Notes: a model not told the origin generated them from the sequence alone. 64,000 nucleotides of DNA from Sphingobacteriales bacterium (GCA_004144185.1 SEFP01000003.1:62001-126000); one strand, 5' to 3'. Counted from the first letter of the stretch, positions 1 to 9,125 are shown. A program made the numbers and translations.

Positions 1-1
1 G

Positions 2-1105
2 GTGCTGGCACTGTTGATTGTCGCTACCACGCTTCAATATACCAATCAACTGGCCGGGAAACTGGCAGCTGAAGAGCACAGAGATGTGCAAAGCTGGGCG
101 GAAGCGATCAAGACGCTGGTGTCGGCCAAACCGGATCAGGATCTGTCGTTTGCCCTGCACATTAACGAGCAAAACACCAGTATTCCGGTGATTCAGACGG
201 ATGCCAACAACCGGGTGTTGTACGTTCAGAATATCGATACGGCCGGTGTCAGGAACCCGAACGTGTTTCTGAGACGCAAGCTTTCTGAATTCAGCAGCAT
301 TCATCCGCCGATTCTAATTGATTTCGGAAGCAATGTCAACTACCTCTACTACGGCGAGTCGTACCTGTTGCGGGAACTGCGGATGTTTCCGTATGTCCAG
401 CTGCTGATTATTCTGCTGTTTCTGGGGGTGCTGATTTTTGCCCTCACCACGGCGCACCGCTCAATTCAGAATCAGGTTTGGGTGGGGCTTTCCAAAGAAA
501 CGGCCCATCAGTTGGGAACCCCGCTGACCAGTATGGAAGGCTGGGTGGAGTTACTGGCGATGGAGCAGGGGGAAGACCACGAGACGGTGCAGGAAATGCG
601 AAAAGACCTGGAACGGCTGAAGCTGGTAGCAGATCGGTTTAGTAAGGTGGGTAGTACGCCGGTTCTGGTAGAGGAAGACGTCAACCAGCGGATTGAAGAA
701 ATGGTGCTGTACATGCAGAAACGGGCGCCGGAAAGCGTACAGATTCAATACCAGGCAATGCCACAGCCGGTGCTGATTGCGTTGAATGGTCCGCTGTTTG
801 ACTGGGTACTGGAAAACCTGATGCGTAACGCCCTGGATGCGATGGATGGAAGCGGCCGTTTGAGTGTGCAGCTCAAAGACCATAAAACCTATATCGTAAT
901 TGATGTGACCGATACCGGTAAAGGGATTTCGCAAAAAAACATCCGGAAAGTATTTAAGCCGGGATTTTCGACGAAAAAACGAGGGTGGGGGCTGGGTTTG
1001 TCTTTATCCAAGCGAATCATTGAGCAGTACCATAAAGGCACACTGCGGGTCAAGGAATCGACTGAAGGCAAAGGCACTACGTTCCGGATGCAGATCTGGC
1101 GGTGA
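2..1105 (+). CDS. Sensor histidine kinase, 5' end cut by the window
   Basis: C-terminal 367 residues of a membrane-bound sensor kinase. A hydrophobic segment lies near residues 133-151 (LLIILLFLGVLIFALTT), preceded by a periplasmic-looking region. The HisKA box SKETAHQLGTPLTSMEGW has the phospho-accepting His near residue 169. The ATP-binding domain follows, with an N-box (NLMRNALDAM), a G1 box (DTGKGIS, about 304-310) and a G2 box (GWGLGLSLSKRI, about 329-340). The first codon in the window is GTG at base 2, but the frame is open to the edge, so the true start and probably a first transmembrane helix lie upstream. By family it autophosphorylates and passes phosphate to a response regulator. 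No partner regulator is visible and the stimulus is unknown. Confidence 0.9.
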   Translation: MLALLIVATTLQYTNQLAGKLAAEEHRDVQSWAEAIKTLVSAKPDQDLSFALHINEQNTSIPVIQTDANNRVLYVQNIDTAGVRNPNVFLRRKLSEFSSIHPPILIDFGSNVNYLYYGESYLLRELRMFPYVQLLIILLFLGVLIFALTTAHRSIQNQVWVGLSKETAHQLGTPLTSMEGWVELLAMEQGEDHETVQEMRKDLERLKLVADRFSKVGSTPVLVEEDVNQRIEEMVLYMQKRAPESVQIQYQAMPQPVLIALNGPLFDWVLENLMRNALDAMDGSGRLSVQLKDHKTYIVIDVTDTGKGISQKNIRKVFKPGFSTKKRGWGLGLSLSKRIIEQYHKGTLRVKESTEGKGTTFRMQIWR

Positions 1106-1170
1106 TTCGGATGCACAGGCCCGGCTGAACGAGAGGGTTAGGTTGTTTCGCCAGAATTTGACGGGGATAC

Positions 1171-1200
1171 TTGGATTTTTACGAAAAGCGCTTACTTTTG
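1171..1200 (+). promoter_or_regulatory. Promoter-like site for tRNA-Leu
   Basis: TACTTTTG at 1193-1200 fits the Bacteroidota -7 consensus TAnnTTTG. A TTGG at 1171-1174 lies about 18 bp upstream, where the -33 TTTG box is expected. Transcription would begin near 1207, about 25 bp before the tRNA. Assignment is by consensus only. Confidence 0.45.
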
Positions 1201-1231
1201 CGCTCCCTTCGGGGAAAACCTACCTAAAGCT

Positions 1232-1316
1232 GCGGCGGTGGCGAAACTGGTAGACGCACTACTTTGAGGTGGTAGCGCCTGTAACGGGCGTGGGAGTTCG
1301 AATCTCCTCTGCCGCA
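1232..1316 (+). tRNA. tRNA-Leu, anticodon GAG
   Basis: The cloverleaf folds by eye. Acceptor GCGGCGG pairs with CTGCCGC (1309-1315). The D arm contains GGTAGACGC. The anticodon stem CTACT/GGTAG encloses loop TTGAGGT, giving anticodon GAG, which reads CUC leucine codons. A long variable arm (class II) is present, and the T arm is GGGAG-TTCGAAT-CTCCT. The discriminator is A1316. CCA is not encoded (the next bases are CAC), so it must be added after transcription. A strong terminator follows at once. Confidence 0.95.
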
Positions 1317-1319
1317 CAC

Positions 1320-1358
1320 GCCGAAAGCCTTGCTGTATAAGGCTTTCGGCTTTTTTTT
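1320..1358 (+). terminator. Intrinsic terminator after tRNA-Leu
   Basis: GCCGAAAGCCTT and AAGGCTTTCGGC form a 12-bp stem with a short loop, followed by a run of eight T. It lies four bases after the tRNA. Confidence 0.9.
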
Positions 1359-1544
1359 ATCTTTTCCCGTCAGGTTGTTCATTTCGTAAGTGCTAACAAA
1401 AAAGCTACCAAAATGGCGCGGATACATCTTTCCGTTTTTACTTTCTGGATACGTTTGCAGCGGTAGTTATTTCCGGAAAGGGCAGCTAAGAGGATTACAG
1501 GCATTGGTTTTATAACCAAAGCCAAACACTAACTCTCTCTCTCT

Positions 1545-1889
1545 GTGAAAACAATTTTGCTACCTGCTGCTCTTGTAATGACCTTGCTTACAATCAGTTG
1601 CAAACGACCTATCAATCGCGATAAGCTGAAAACCATTTTTGTGGATGGTTGCGAAAGCTCTTTCCGGAAACAGGCTCCACAGGTTCAGGATGTCGATGCG
1701 GAACTTTCGGGTTATTGCAACTGCTCCGCTGAAAAGGTGCTCCAGGATCTATCCGACGATGAACTTCGGTATTTCGATACGCATGTGGCAGAAATGCAGT
1801 CTCCCAAGATGCAAGCCCGTCTGGAGCGGGTTTCCCAACCGTGCTTGGATGAATTTACCCGGAAGATTGAAGCCAAAATCGCTCAGTAA
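1545..1889 (+). CDS. Small predicted lipoprotein of unknown function
   Basis: 114 residues from a GTG start. A basic N-terminus and hydrophobic segment lead to a lipobox LTISC with Cys19, so lipidation and membrane anchoring are predicted. The mature part has three further cysteines (in DGCESSFRK and YCNCSAEK) and a helical, charged C-terminus. I do not recognise a family. Codon use matches the neighbours and a bidirectional terminator follows. It stands alone between tRNA-Leu and the convergent topoisomerase gene. No ATG is available nearer the hydrophobic segment, which supports the GTG start. Confidence 0.7.
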   Translation: MKTILLPAALVMTLLTISCKRPINRDKLKTIFVDGCESSFRKQAPQVQDVDAELSGYCNCSAEKVLQDLSDDELRYFDTHVAEMQSPKMQARLERVSQPCLDEFTRKIEAKIAQ

Positions 1890-1913
1890 AGAATTTTATC
1901 CCCTGCGACCAAA

Positions 1914-1948
1914 AAAAAATCCGGAAGAGACTTCTTCCGGATTTTTTT
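1914..1948. terminator. Bidirectional terminator between convergent genes
   Basis: AAAAAATCCGGAAGA and TCTTCCGGATTTTTT form a perfect stem around loop GACT, with an A-run on one side and a T-run on the other. It serves the lipoprotein gene on the plus strand and probably the topoisomerase gene on the minus strand. Each arm carries seven of the eight bases of the dispersed palindrome TTCCGGAA. Confidence 0.85.
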
Positions 1949-2045
1949 AGGTCGCTAATCGGTGTCAGGTACTTCACACTAACTAAAACCCGGTTTTTCA
2001 ATAAACGCCTATGACTTGTATCTCCGGCTTCCGGAAAATCATTTT

Positions 2046-3128
2046 TTAGGACGGAAGCACTACCGGCAGGCTGCTTTTCCGGAGGATGTGCAGCAATAGT
2101 TGTTCTTCCGGTTCCAGGCCTTCGACGGTCTTCGGCTTGCTTTTAAAATACGGTTCCAGCTGTCCGTTGCTATACAGGTCAATGATGGTTGGATGAATGT
2201 AGTATTTGCGGCAGACGGTTTGGGTGTTACCCAGTTTACCGGAAACGGCTTCCAGCATTGTGGAGAGGCGTTGCTTAATTTCTTTTTCGTCTTCGCAACA
2301 TCCCTGTGTCTGGAGGCTTTTGAGTGCCTGAAGGGTGCCCTGCCAGGTCCGGAAGTCTTTCGCTGAAAACTGGCCTCCGCTGCATGAACGGATATAGCTA
2401 TTGACCGCACCGGAGTCGATGGTATGACGTGCACCGGTTTCATCCAGATATTGAAACAGCTCTTTGCCCGGTATTTCCAGGCATTTTTGAATGATTCCGG
2501 AAAGCTTTCTGGATTGTAGCCGGATGGATTGGTAGACGCCTTTTTTGCCTTTAAACTCAAAGGTGAGTTGGTTGCCGGTGCGTGTTACGTGCTTGTTTTT
2601 AAGGGTGGTCAGACCAAACGAGCCGTAAATTTTCTCGTAGGCCTCATTTCCGATCCGGATACCGGTCAACTGCATAATCTGAAGCAGTGCCGCGAGCAGC
2701 TTCTCCCGGGGCATTCCGGGACGTGACAGATCCTGTTGTGCCTGTTGTCGGATCTGAGGTAACGCTTCACCAAACTGAAGCAGGTGATGAAATTTGGTGC
2801 TGTTGCGGATGGCATTCCAGCGGGGATGATAACGGTATTGTTTCCGGCCACGCGCGTCGATTCCAGTCGCCTGTAAATGACCATCAGGTTGTTTGCAAAT
2901 CCACACGTTTTGCCAGGCGGGGGGAATGACCAGGCTTTGAATCCGGTCCAGATCGGCTGTAGCAACGGTTTTACCCCGGTATAGGTATCGGAATGTAGCG
3001 CCTGTTTTTTGGCGTTCAATACCGGGAGTAGAGTCGTCTGTATAGCATAGATCAGCGAGAGCAGCAGTGGCTTCCGGATCGTGATAGGCCTGAGCGAGGC
3101 GGGTGGGGGAAAAGCGTTGAACAGGCAT
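2046..3128 (-). CDS. DNA topoisomerase IB (poxvirus/eukaryotic type)
   Basis: 360 residues, close to the usual 330-370 for bacterial type IB enzymes. These relax positive and negative supercoils by a 3'-phosphotyrosyl intermediate without ATP. The N-terminal domain carries the YRYHPRWNAIRNSTKF motif. The catalytic domain has LLQIMQLTGIRIGNEAYE with the catalytic Arg, GLTTLKNKHV, the FEFKGKKGV lysines, SAKDFRTWQGT, and CRKYYIHP with the nucleophilic Tyr near residue 309. All key residues are present. A copy of the 27-nt intergenic repeat lies about 73 bp upstream of the start in the same orientation as the gene, so it may be part of its control region. Confidence 0.93.
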   Translation of the reverse strand: MPVQRFSPTRLAQAYHDPEATAALADLCYTDDSTPGIERQKTGATFRYLYRGKTVATADLDRIQSLVIPPAWQNVWICKQPDGHLQATGIDARGRKQYRYHPRWNAIRNSTKFHHLLQFGEALPQIRQQAQQDLSRPGMPREKLLAALLQIMQLTGIRIGNEAYEKIYGSFGLTTLKNKHVTRTGNQLTFEFKGKKGVYQSIRLQSRKLSGIIQKCLEIPGKELFQYLDETGARHTIDSGAVNSYIRSCSGGQFSAKDFRTWQGTLQALKSLQTQGCCEDEKEIKQRLSTMLEAVSGKLGNTQTVCRKYYIHPTIIDLYSNGQLEPYFKSKPKTVEGLEPEEQLLLHILRKSSLPVVLPS

Positions 3129-3200
3129 ATATACTTGGAAGGCTGAAAGTGAAAAAGAAGGCTACTAAAAAGGCGGTGCCAAGCAGTAGAAAAAGCATAG

Positions 3201-3227
3201 TATGTTCTGTAGTATTTATTATGTAAA
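3201..3227 (-). repeat. 27-nt intergenic repeat, copy A
   Basis: The reverse complement begins TTTACATAATAAATACTACA and is identical over 27 nt to 17499-17525. A 21-nt version with one mismatch is at 33063-33083. It contains the dyad TTTA-N5-TAAA. It sits 73 bp upstream of topoisomerase IB. The rest of the 3129-3377 spacer is AT-rich and shows nothing else I recognise. Confidence 0.8.
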
Positions 3228-3377
3228 TAAACTAATTTTTTAAAAGACAAAATAGTTAAGAACAGGGTAGATTCCAAATACGTGATTTTATATGAAATAT
3301 GATTCTTTATTTTTAACCTGCCGCTTAGGTTTTTAGCTCTAATATTGAGTCTGATTTTTTTAACCGGAAATCTCTTC

Positions 3378-4622
3378 ATGAAAAAGACCTTTCTCACCTT
3401 TGCAGCAGCTCTATTGGTCCTGACTGTATCGGCGCAAAAATCGAATCTTCGAGCTGCCAACAACTATCTATCGAGCAATGAATTCGCCAATGCTAAAAAA
3501 GCCATTGACGAAGCTGCCACCAATGAGGCCACTGCTACAGATCCAAAGACCTGGGCCCTGCGTGGACAGGTGTATGTGCAATTGCAAACCTTAGATGCGT
3601 TTAAAGCTTCGAATCCCTATCGGGAAGGAGCCACTTCGCTTCAGAAAGCTATTACACTGGGTTATAAGGATGCGGATATCACACCTTCTATTAAAGCTGC
3701 TGCATTCAACTATTTCAATGATGGTGCAGTGGCCTCGCGTGCGAAAGACTATACCAGTGCCTATGAATACTTTGGCCAGACGGTTATGCTGCATGATCTG
3801 GATGGTGGGGCCCGCTTCAAAGGCGATAAGCAGTTTGATACAGTCGCTTCCGAAGCCCGTCTGCAACAAGTGGTGGCTGCCCGTGAACTGGGAAAAACAG
3901 CTGAACTGGTTAATCTGCTTGAAGTAGCCAAGAACGATCCGGTAATCCGGCAACCCTACCTGCATTTTCTGCTGGCTGAAACCTATACCAAACTAGGCCA
4001 GACCGATAAAGCCATTGCCACCTTTGCAGATGGCAAAAAGACCTTTCCGGGCAACAAAGACCTGATCAACGGTGAATTGAATTTGTACGTGAAGTCGGGC
4101 CGTACCGAAGAAATGATGAAACGGCTGGAAGAAGCCGCTGCAGCAGAGCCTTCCAGTCCGGAAGTGCAGTTCAGCCTGGGGAACGCGTATATGAGCGCGG
4201 CATTCCCTAAAGGAGGGGAGACCCCATCCAATTACAAAGATCTGGTTACGAAAGCAGAAGCGGCCTACACCAAAACCTTAGTGCTCCGGAAAGATGTGGT
4301 TGACTACCAGTACAATGCCGGTACGCTGTTTTACAACCAGGGCGCTGAATTCAACAAGCAAATGAATGCCATTTCCGGAACTACCACAGCGGATATGCGT
4401 AAAGTAGATGCGCTGAAAGTGCAGCGGGATGCTATGTTCGCACGGGCCCAGCCTTATTTCGAACAGGTCGTTTCCCTGCTCGAAGGAAAGGGTAGTTCTA
4501 TGAGTCAGGATGATAAGGTCAGCTATCAGTCGGCTTTAATCGGACTGCGTGAAATATACACCCGTACCAATGACACTGCTAAACTGACTGCCACCAAAGC
4601 AAAATTGTCCGCTTTGAAGTAG
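3378..4622 (+). CDS. Secreted TPR-repeat protein of unknown function
   Basis: 414 residues from ATG 3378. This start is chosen because MKKTFLTFAAALLVLTVSAQ is a typical signal peptide; the frame is open a few codons further upstream. The rest is helical with tetratricopeptide-like repeats: a first block around NNYLSSNEFANAKKAIDEA, further units around LLAETYTKLGQTDKAIATF and EVQFSLGNAYMSA, and a C-terminal pair ending LREIYTRTNDTAKLTATKAKL. TPR proteins of this type act as periplasmic or outer-membrane scaffolds in Bacteroidota. No enzymatic motif is seen. The gene appears monocistronic, with a strong terminator 20 bp downstream. Confidence 0.85.
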   Translation: MKKTFLTFAAALLVLTVSAQKSNLRAANNYLSSNEFANAKKAIDEAATNEATATDPKTWALRGQVYVQLQTLDAFKASNPYREGATSLQKAITLGYKDADITPSIKAAAFNYFNDGAVASRAKDYTSAYEYFGQTVMLHDLDGGARFKGDKQFDTVASEARLQQVVAARELGKTAELVNLLEVAKNDPVIRQPYLHFLLAETYTKLGQTDKAIATFADGKKTFPGNKDLINGELNLYVKSGRTEEMMKRLEEAAAAEPSSPEVQFSLGNAYMSAAFPKGGETPSNYKDLVTKAEAAYTKTLVLRKDVVDYQYNAGTLFYNQGAEFNKQMNAISGTTTADMRKVDALKVQRDAMFARAQPYFEQVVSLLEGKGSSMSQDDKVSYQSALIGLREIYTRTNDTAKLTATKAKLSALK

Positions 4623-4642
4623 CATTTGAATTCAACGAATTC

Positions 4643-4679
4643 AAAACGGGGGCTGGCTTTAGAAGCCAGCTCCCGTTTT
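4643..4679 (+). terminator. Intrinsic terminator after the TPR gene
   Basis: AAAACGGG and CCCGTTTT flank the inner stem CTGGCTT/AAGCCAG, giving a long GC-rich hairpin that ends in a T-rich tract. Confidence 0.85.
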
Positions 4680-4772
4680 AGTTTTTAGGTAATCGGGCTT
4701 TTTAGCAAATTCTTGTAAAAAAACAGCCGGAAAATAACCTTTCATATAACAAGCAATGCACTAAATACGCTG

Positions 4773-4780
4773 TAAATTTG
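4773..4780 (+). promoter_or_regulatory. Promoter-like TAnnTTTG box before the desaturase
   Basis: TAAATTTG matches the Bacteroidota -7 consensus exactly, but no good TTTG -33 box lies 19 bp upstream. If real, transcription starts near 4787. That would place the far-upstream TTG codon at 4778 inside the promoter and move the translation start downstream. Confidence 0.4.
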
Positions 4781-5911
4781 TGCATTCCCCAAAATCACAT
4801 TCCCCTGAAAACAAAGAAAACAAAACTCGATATTGTGCGGTTTGCTCCTAAAAAAGGAGTTTCTGGCTTTCATGACGCGTTGCGTATGAATATTGACCAG
4901 TATTTCGATGCAACCGGATTGTCTCCGAACCGCAACCGCCTCATGGTCTGGAAGACTGTAGCGATGCTGTCGATTTACTTTGTGCCTTTCATTGCGATTC
5001 TGGCCGGTGCATACGAGGTTCATCCGTTCCTGTTTTATATGTGCTGGTTTGTGATGGGCATCGGTGTAGTGGGCATTGGTACCTCTGTCATGCACGATGG
5101 TAACCATGGTGCGTACACCGGTGACAAAAGCCGCGATAAGTTTATCGGATTGGTGATTCACCTGGTAGGGGGAAATGATATCAGCTGGAAAATCCAGCAT
5201 AATATCCTGCACCATACCTATACCAATATCGATGGTCTGGATGATGACATCGATGCCGGAACCCTGCTGCGCTTTACCCCGCACGCCCGTAAAGTTCCTA
5301 TGCACCGGTATCAGCATCTGTACGCCTGGTTTGTGTACAGCCTGATGACGCTGTACTGGTGTACTGCCAAAGATTTCCTGGCCGTCATTAACTACAACCG
5401 TATCGGACTGCTGAAAAAAGAACGGATCTCCCTGCGTACGGCGCTGCTTGAAGTAGCCCTGTCCAAAATTCTGTATTTCTCGATCTTCCTGGTATTGCCG
5501 CTGCTGCTTTCGGGTGCCGGCTGGACTAGTGTAGTCCTCGGCTTTTTGCTGATGCACTTTGTAGCAGGTCTTTCCCTGGCCTGTATCTTCCAATTGGCGC
5601 ATGTGATGGAAGAAAGCGATTTCGCCAAGCCTTCCGATGATCGTAAGATGGAAAGCAGCTGGGCCGTTCACCAATTGCAAAACACGGTCAACTTCGCGCC
5701 TACCAACAAATTGTTGTCCTGGTTTATCGGTGGATTGAACTTTCAGATCGAGCATCACCTGTTCCCGCATATCTGTCACGTCCATTATCCGAACCTGTCG
5801 CCTATCGTCGCCAAAACGGCTGCCGAATTTGGTCTCCAGTACCAGGTGCGTCCTACCTTCCGGAATGCCTTGAAGGCGCATGCCCAGATGCTTAAGAAGC
5901 TGGGTGAGTAA
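4778..5911 (+). CDS. Fatty acid desaturase, front-end (delta-5/6-like) family
   Basis: About 370 residues. This is an integral membrane di-iron desaturase that introduces cis double bonds into lipid acyl chains. All three histidine boxes are visible: HDGNH (near 107), HNILHH (near 141) and QIEHH (near 322). Glutamine in place of the first histidine of the last box is typical of the front-end/linoleoyl-CoA desaturase family. Four membrane segments are apparent, including LSIYFVPFIAILAGA and FSIFLVLPLLLSGA. There is no fused cytochrome b5 domain. The start is uncertain: the frame opens at TTG 4778, but CTG 4805 or GTG 4835 would fit family N-termini (VRFAPKKG) better, and no ATG occurs before 4888. 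Confidence 0.9.
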   Translation: MCIPQNHIPLKTKKTKLDIVRFAPKKGVSGFHDALRMNIDQYFDATGLSPNRNRLMVWKTVAMLSIYFVPFIAILAGAYEVHPFLFYMCWFVMGIGVVGIGTSVMHDGNHGAYTGDKSRDKFIGLVIHLVGGNDISWKIQHNILHHTYTNIDGLDDDIDAGTLLRFTPHARKVPMHRYQHLYAWFVYSLMTLYWCTAKDFLAVINYNRIGLLKKERISLRTALLEVALSKILYFSIFLVLPLLLSGAGWTSVVLGFLLMHFVAGLSLACIFQLAHVMEESDFAKPSDDRKMESSWAVHQLQNTVNFAPTNKLLSWFIGGLNFQIEHHLFPHICHVHYPNLSPIVAKTAAEFGLQYQVRPTFRNALKAHAQMLKKLGE

Positions 5912-5956
5912 AGAACAACGGATTTTATTGATTGCTTTTTTGGTATTCTGATTACA

Positions 5957-5982
5957 GACCGGTCCTGTTACCGGTCTTTTTA
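5957..5982 (+). terminator. Intrinsic terminator after the desaturase
   Basis: GACCGGT and ACCGGTC form a 7-bp stem with loop CCTGTT, followed by TTTTTATT. It separates the desaturase from the helicase gene. Confidence 0.8.
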
Positions 5983-6021
5983 TTTATAAAATGACTTTTC
6001 CGGAACGATTCCGGAACCTTT

Positions 6022-7266
6022 ATGGAGATTCAATCGTTTAATGATTTTGAGTTGGATTATGATGTACTCGATGGCATTGAGGCCATGGGCTATCGTACAC
6101 CGACACCTATCCAGAAACAAGCCATTCCGCTGATTCTGGGCGGAAAAGACCTGATTGCCACAGCCCAGACTGGTACCGGTAAAACAGCTGCCTTTATTCT
6201 GCCGATTCTGGACGCCGTACTCCGGGCACCCAAAGGCCGGCTGAATACACTGGTACTGGTGCCGACCCGTGAACTGGCCCAACAGATCGATCAGCAGGTA
6301 GAGGCCATGTCGTACTACGTAGATGTAAGCTGTATTGCTGTTTATGGAGGTACCGACGGGATTACGTTTGAAGCGCAGAAGAAAGCGCTGCGCAGCGGCA
6401 CCGATATTATTGTGGCTACACCCGGCCGCCTGATTGCGCTGATGCAGATGGGAAGCCTGGATTTCTCGACGATCCGGCACCTGGTACTGGATGAGGCCGA
6501 CCGGATGCTGGATATGGGCTTTTATGAAGACCTGATCCGGATTGTATCGGCTTTACCCAAAGACCGGCAGACGCTGCTGTTTTCGGCAACCATGGCACCT
6601 AAGATCAAGACGCTTGCAGGTGCCATTCTAAAACAACCGGAAGAAATCCGGATCGCTGTCAATAAGCCGGCTGAAGCGATTGTACAGAAGATTTTTATGG
6701 TGCAGAATGAAGAGAAAAACAAGCTGGTTTCATACCTGTTTAAAACAGATGCCTATCAGAGTGCGATCATCTTTGCCTCCCGCAAGGAAACCGTCCGCCG
6801 GCTGGAACGGGAACTCCGCAAAGAAGGTTTGAAATGCAAAGCGTTCTCTTCTGATCTGGAGCAGGACGAGCGTACACTGCTGATGCAGGATTTTAAAGCC
6901 CGGAAATTACCAATCCTCATTGGTACAGATGTCCTGAGCCGTGGAATTGATATTGAAGGCATCGAGCTGGTTCTGAACTACGATGTGCCACCGGATCCGG
7001 AAGATTATGTGCACCGGATTGGTCGTACGGCCCGTGCGCAACGCACCGGTACGGCTATTACGTTTGTCAATAGCGATGATGTAAGCCGTTTTACGCGTAT
7101 TGAGAAGATGATTGGCAAAGAACTGCCTGCAACACCTTTACCGGAAGGTTTTGTAAGTGTGGTAGACATCAAAGGCGGAGACCGTCCGCGTACTTTTTCC
7201 GGAAAAAAGACTTCTAAAAACACGCATGGCACGTCCCGGCAGGAGGGTAGAAGACGACCTTCCTAA
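6022..7266 (+). CDS. DEAD-box ATP-dependent RNA helicase
   Basis: 414 residues starting at ATG 6022. Motifs appear in order: Q motif (GYRTPTPIQKQAIP), motif I ATAQTGTGKTAA (about 46-57), Ia PTRELAQQ, II DEAD (about 157), III SAT, V GTDVLSRGIDI and VI HRIGRTAR (about 331-338). The C-terminal tail is short and basic (FSGKKTSKNTHGTSRQEGRRRPS), as in RhlE-like bacterial helicases that remodel ribosome-assembly or mRNA structures. Two dispersed TTCCGGAA palindromes lie just before the start. The last 41 bp overlap the ABC exporter gene, so the two are probably co-transcribed and translationally coupled. Confidence 0.95.
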   Translation: MEIQSFNDFELDYDVLDGIEAMGYRTPTPIQKQAIPLILGGKDLIATAQTGTGKTAAFILPILDAVLRAPKGRLNTLVLVPTRELAQQIDQQVEAMSYYVDVSCIAVYGGTDGITFEAQKKALRSGTDIIVATPGRLIALMQMGSLDFSTIRHLVLDEADRMLDMGFYEDLIRIVSALPKDRQTLLFSATMAPKIKTLAGAILKQPEEIRIAVNKPAEAIVQKIFMVQNEEKNKLVSYLFKTDAYQSAIIFASRKETVRRLERELRKEGLKCKAFSSDLEQDERTLLMQDFKARKLPILIGTDVLSRGIDIEGIELVLNYDVPPDPEDYVHRIGRTARAQRTGTAITFVNSDDVSRFTRIEKMIGKELPATPLPEGFVSVVDIKGGDRPRTFSGKKTSKNTHGTSRQEGRRRPS

Positions 7267-9049
7267 AGCAAAAATTACCCGTGAAAGCCTTCGGGAAGGG
7301 TTAATCCTGTTCCGATACCTGCGGCCATACAAAGGAACCTTTATCCTGGCACTGGGGGCAATCTTACTAAGCGCCCTGACTACCATGGCGTTTCCGTATC
7401 TGCTCAAAGAGCTGATCGAAAGTGCGCAGGTACAGCCATCCGGAAAATTGGGTTTCCTGCATTCCATGGGGCCTTCCGGTATTGCCTGGCTGATGATCGG
7501 GGTCTTGGCGTTGCAGATGATTTTTTCGTTTGCCCGTATTGTGTTATTTACAACCGTAGGAGAGCGTGCGATTGCCGATCTGCGCAGCGATGTATACAAG
7601 CGCCTGCTCTGTGTACCGCTGGAGTTTTTTGCCACCCGCCGGGTTGGTGAACTGTCCAGCCGGATGGCGTCTGATGTTACGCAGGTACAAGATAGCATTA
7701 CTTCTATGCTGGCCGAGCTGCTACGGGGCATCCTGACGCTGCTGATCGGCTTCGCGCTGCTGCTGTATTTGTCGCCGGTACTGACCGGAATGATGCTGCT
7801 GGTAGTGCCTGTAATTATTGTAGTGGCCCTGCTTTTCGGAAAATCGATCCGGAAGACCTCCCGGCAGGCACAGGATCAGCTGGCCGATAGCGGGACCGTC
7901 GTTCAGGAGACACTGGGTGGTATTGCTACGGTAAAAGCATTTGCCAATGAATGGTACGAGCGCCGTCGCTACGAATCGGTGCTTCAGAGTGCAGTAGCAC
8001 TCTCAATCAAAAACGGTAAAGCACGGGGCTTGTTTGTGTCGTTTATGCTGTTCAGTGTATTTGGTGCAGTCGTCCTGTGTGTCTGGTATAGTACCCACCT
8101 GATGGTTGCCGGAACCTTAAGTTTCGGAGCCTTGACCGCTTTTGTAGTCTATACCGCCTTTGTGGCCGGCAGTATGGCCGGGTTTGCCGATTTGTACAGC
8201 CAGCTACAAAAAACACTGGGCGCTACGCAACGCATCCGGGAATTACTGCGGGAACCTACTGAGCCGGTTCTCACAGAGGCTACAGCCATTCTTCCGGAAT
8301 ATCAGTTAAAAGGGGATGTACGCTTTGAAGACGTTCATTTCAGTTACCCGTCCCGCAAGGATATCGAGGTTCTGAAGGGTTTGAGTCTGAATGCTACCGC
8401 CGGACAGCAGATTGGGATTGTAGGTGCTTCAGGTGCCGGAAAAAGTACCCTGGCAGCCTTGCTGCTGCAGTTTTATAAGCCAGATCGTGGTATGCTTTGG
8501 TTTGATGCACATCGTGCAGCCGATATTCCGCTTGCACAATTGCGCGGACAGATGGCGCTGGTGCCACAGGATGTACTGTTGTTTGGCGGCAGTATCCGGG
8601 AAAATATTGCGTATGGCTTTCCGGCAGCAAATACAGAACAGATTGAAACCGCTGCACGCCAGGCCAATGCCCATGAATTTATCAGCCGGTTTCCGGAAGG
8701 TTATGAAACCATTGTAGGGGAACGCGGCGTTAAATTATCCGGTGGTCAGCGGCAGCGGATTGCCATTGCCCGGGCGTTACTTCGGAATCCGACGATTCTG
8801 ATTCTGGATGAAGCTACCAGCGCATTGGATTCAGAAAGCGAAAAGCTGGTTCAGGAAGCTTTGATCAATCTGATGCAAGGCCGAACCTCGTTTGTGATTG
8901 CCCACCGGTTGTCGACGATCCGGAATGCAGATCAGATTGTGGTGTTGGAAAACGGACAAATTGTAGCCAGTGGTACTCATGAAGCGCTGATGAACCTGCC
9001 CGAAAGCCTATACCGGAAACTGGTGCTGTTGCAGCAGGTGGAGGGATAA
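7226..9049 (+). CDS. ABC exporter, fused permease and ATPase (MsbA-like)
   Basis: 607 residues forming a half-transporter. The N-terminal part has about six membrane helices (for example GTFILALGAILLSALTTMA and GILTLLIGFALLLYLSPVL). The nucleotide-binding domain has Walker A GASGAGKST (about 400), Q-loop VPQDVLLF, signature LSGGQ (about 504), Walker B ILILDEATSALD (about 524) and the H-loop IAHRLST. It should work as a homodimer exporting lipid or drug-like substrates; the substrate is not predictable. The ATG at 7226 lies inside the helicase gene, and the N-terminus MARPGRRVEDDLPKAKI resembles relatives in this phylum, supporting the overlap. No clear terminator follows. Confidence 0.93.
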   Translation: MARPGRRVEDDLPKAKITRESLREGLILFRYLRPYKGTFILALGAILLSALTTMAFPYLLKELIESAQVQPSGKLGFLHSMGPSGIAWLMIGVLALQMIFSFARIVLFTTVGERAIADLRSDVYKRLLCVPLEFFATRRVGELSSRMASDVTQVQDSITSMLAELLRGILTLLIGFALLLYLSPVLTGMMLLVVPVIIVVALLFGKSIRKTSRQAQDQLADSGTVVQETLGGIATVKAFANEWYERRRYESVLQSAVALSIKNGKARGLFVSFMLFSVFGAVVLCVWYSTHLMVAGTLSFGALTAFVVYTAFVAGSMAGFADLYSQLQKTLGATQRIRELLREPTEPVLTEATAILPEYQLKGDVRFEDVHFSYPSRKDIEVLKGLSLNATAGQQIGIVGASGAGKSTLAALLLQFYKPDRGMLWFDAHRAADIPLAQLRGQMALVPQDVLLFGGSIRENIAYGFPAANTEQIETAARQANAHEFISRFPEGYETIVGERGVKLSGGQRQRIAIARALLRNPTILILDEATSALDSESEKLVQEALINLMQGRTSFVIAHRLSTIRNADQIVVLENGQIVASGTHEALMNLPESLYRKLVLLQQVEG

Positions 9050-9125
9050 ATTTTATTTAAAGAAGTAAAGTCGCTTCCTTCCAACCAAGCGCGATTCGAA
9101 AGGGATTGCTGGCGCAGGATCGTGT

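Noticed and set aside
4742-5881. 379-codon open frame opposite the desaturase gene
   Set aside because: Its plus-strand partner carries all three histidine boxes. The minus translation is Gln/His/Thr-rich without any domain and is an antisense shadow.
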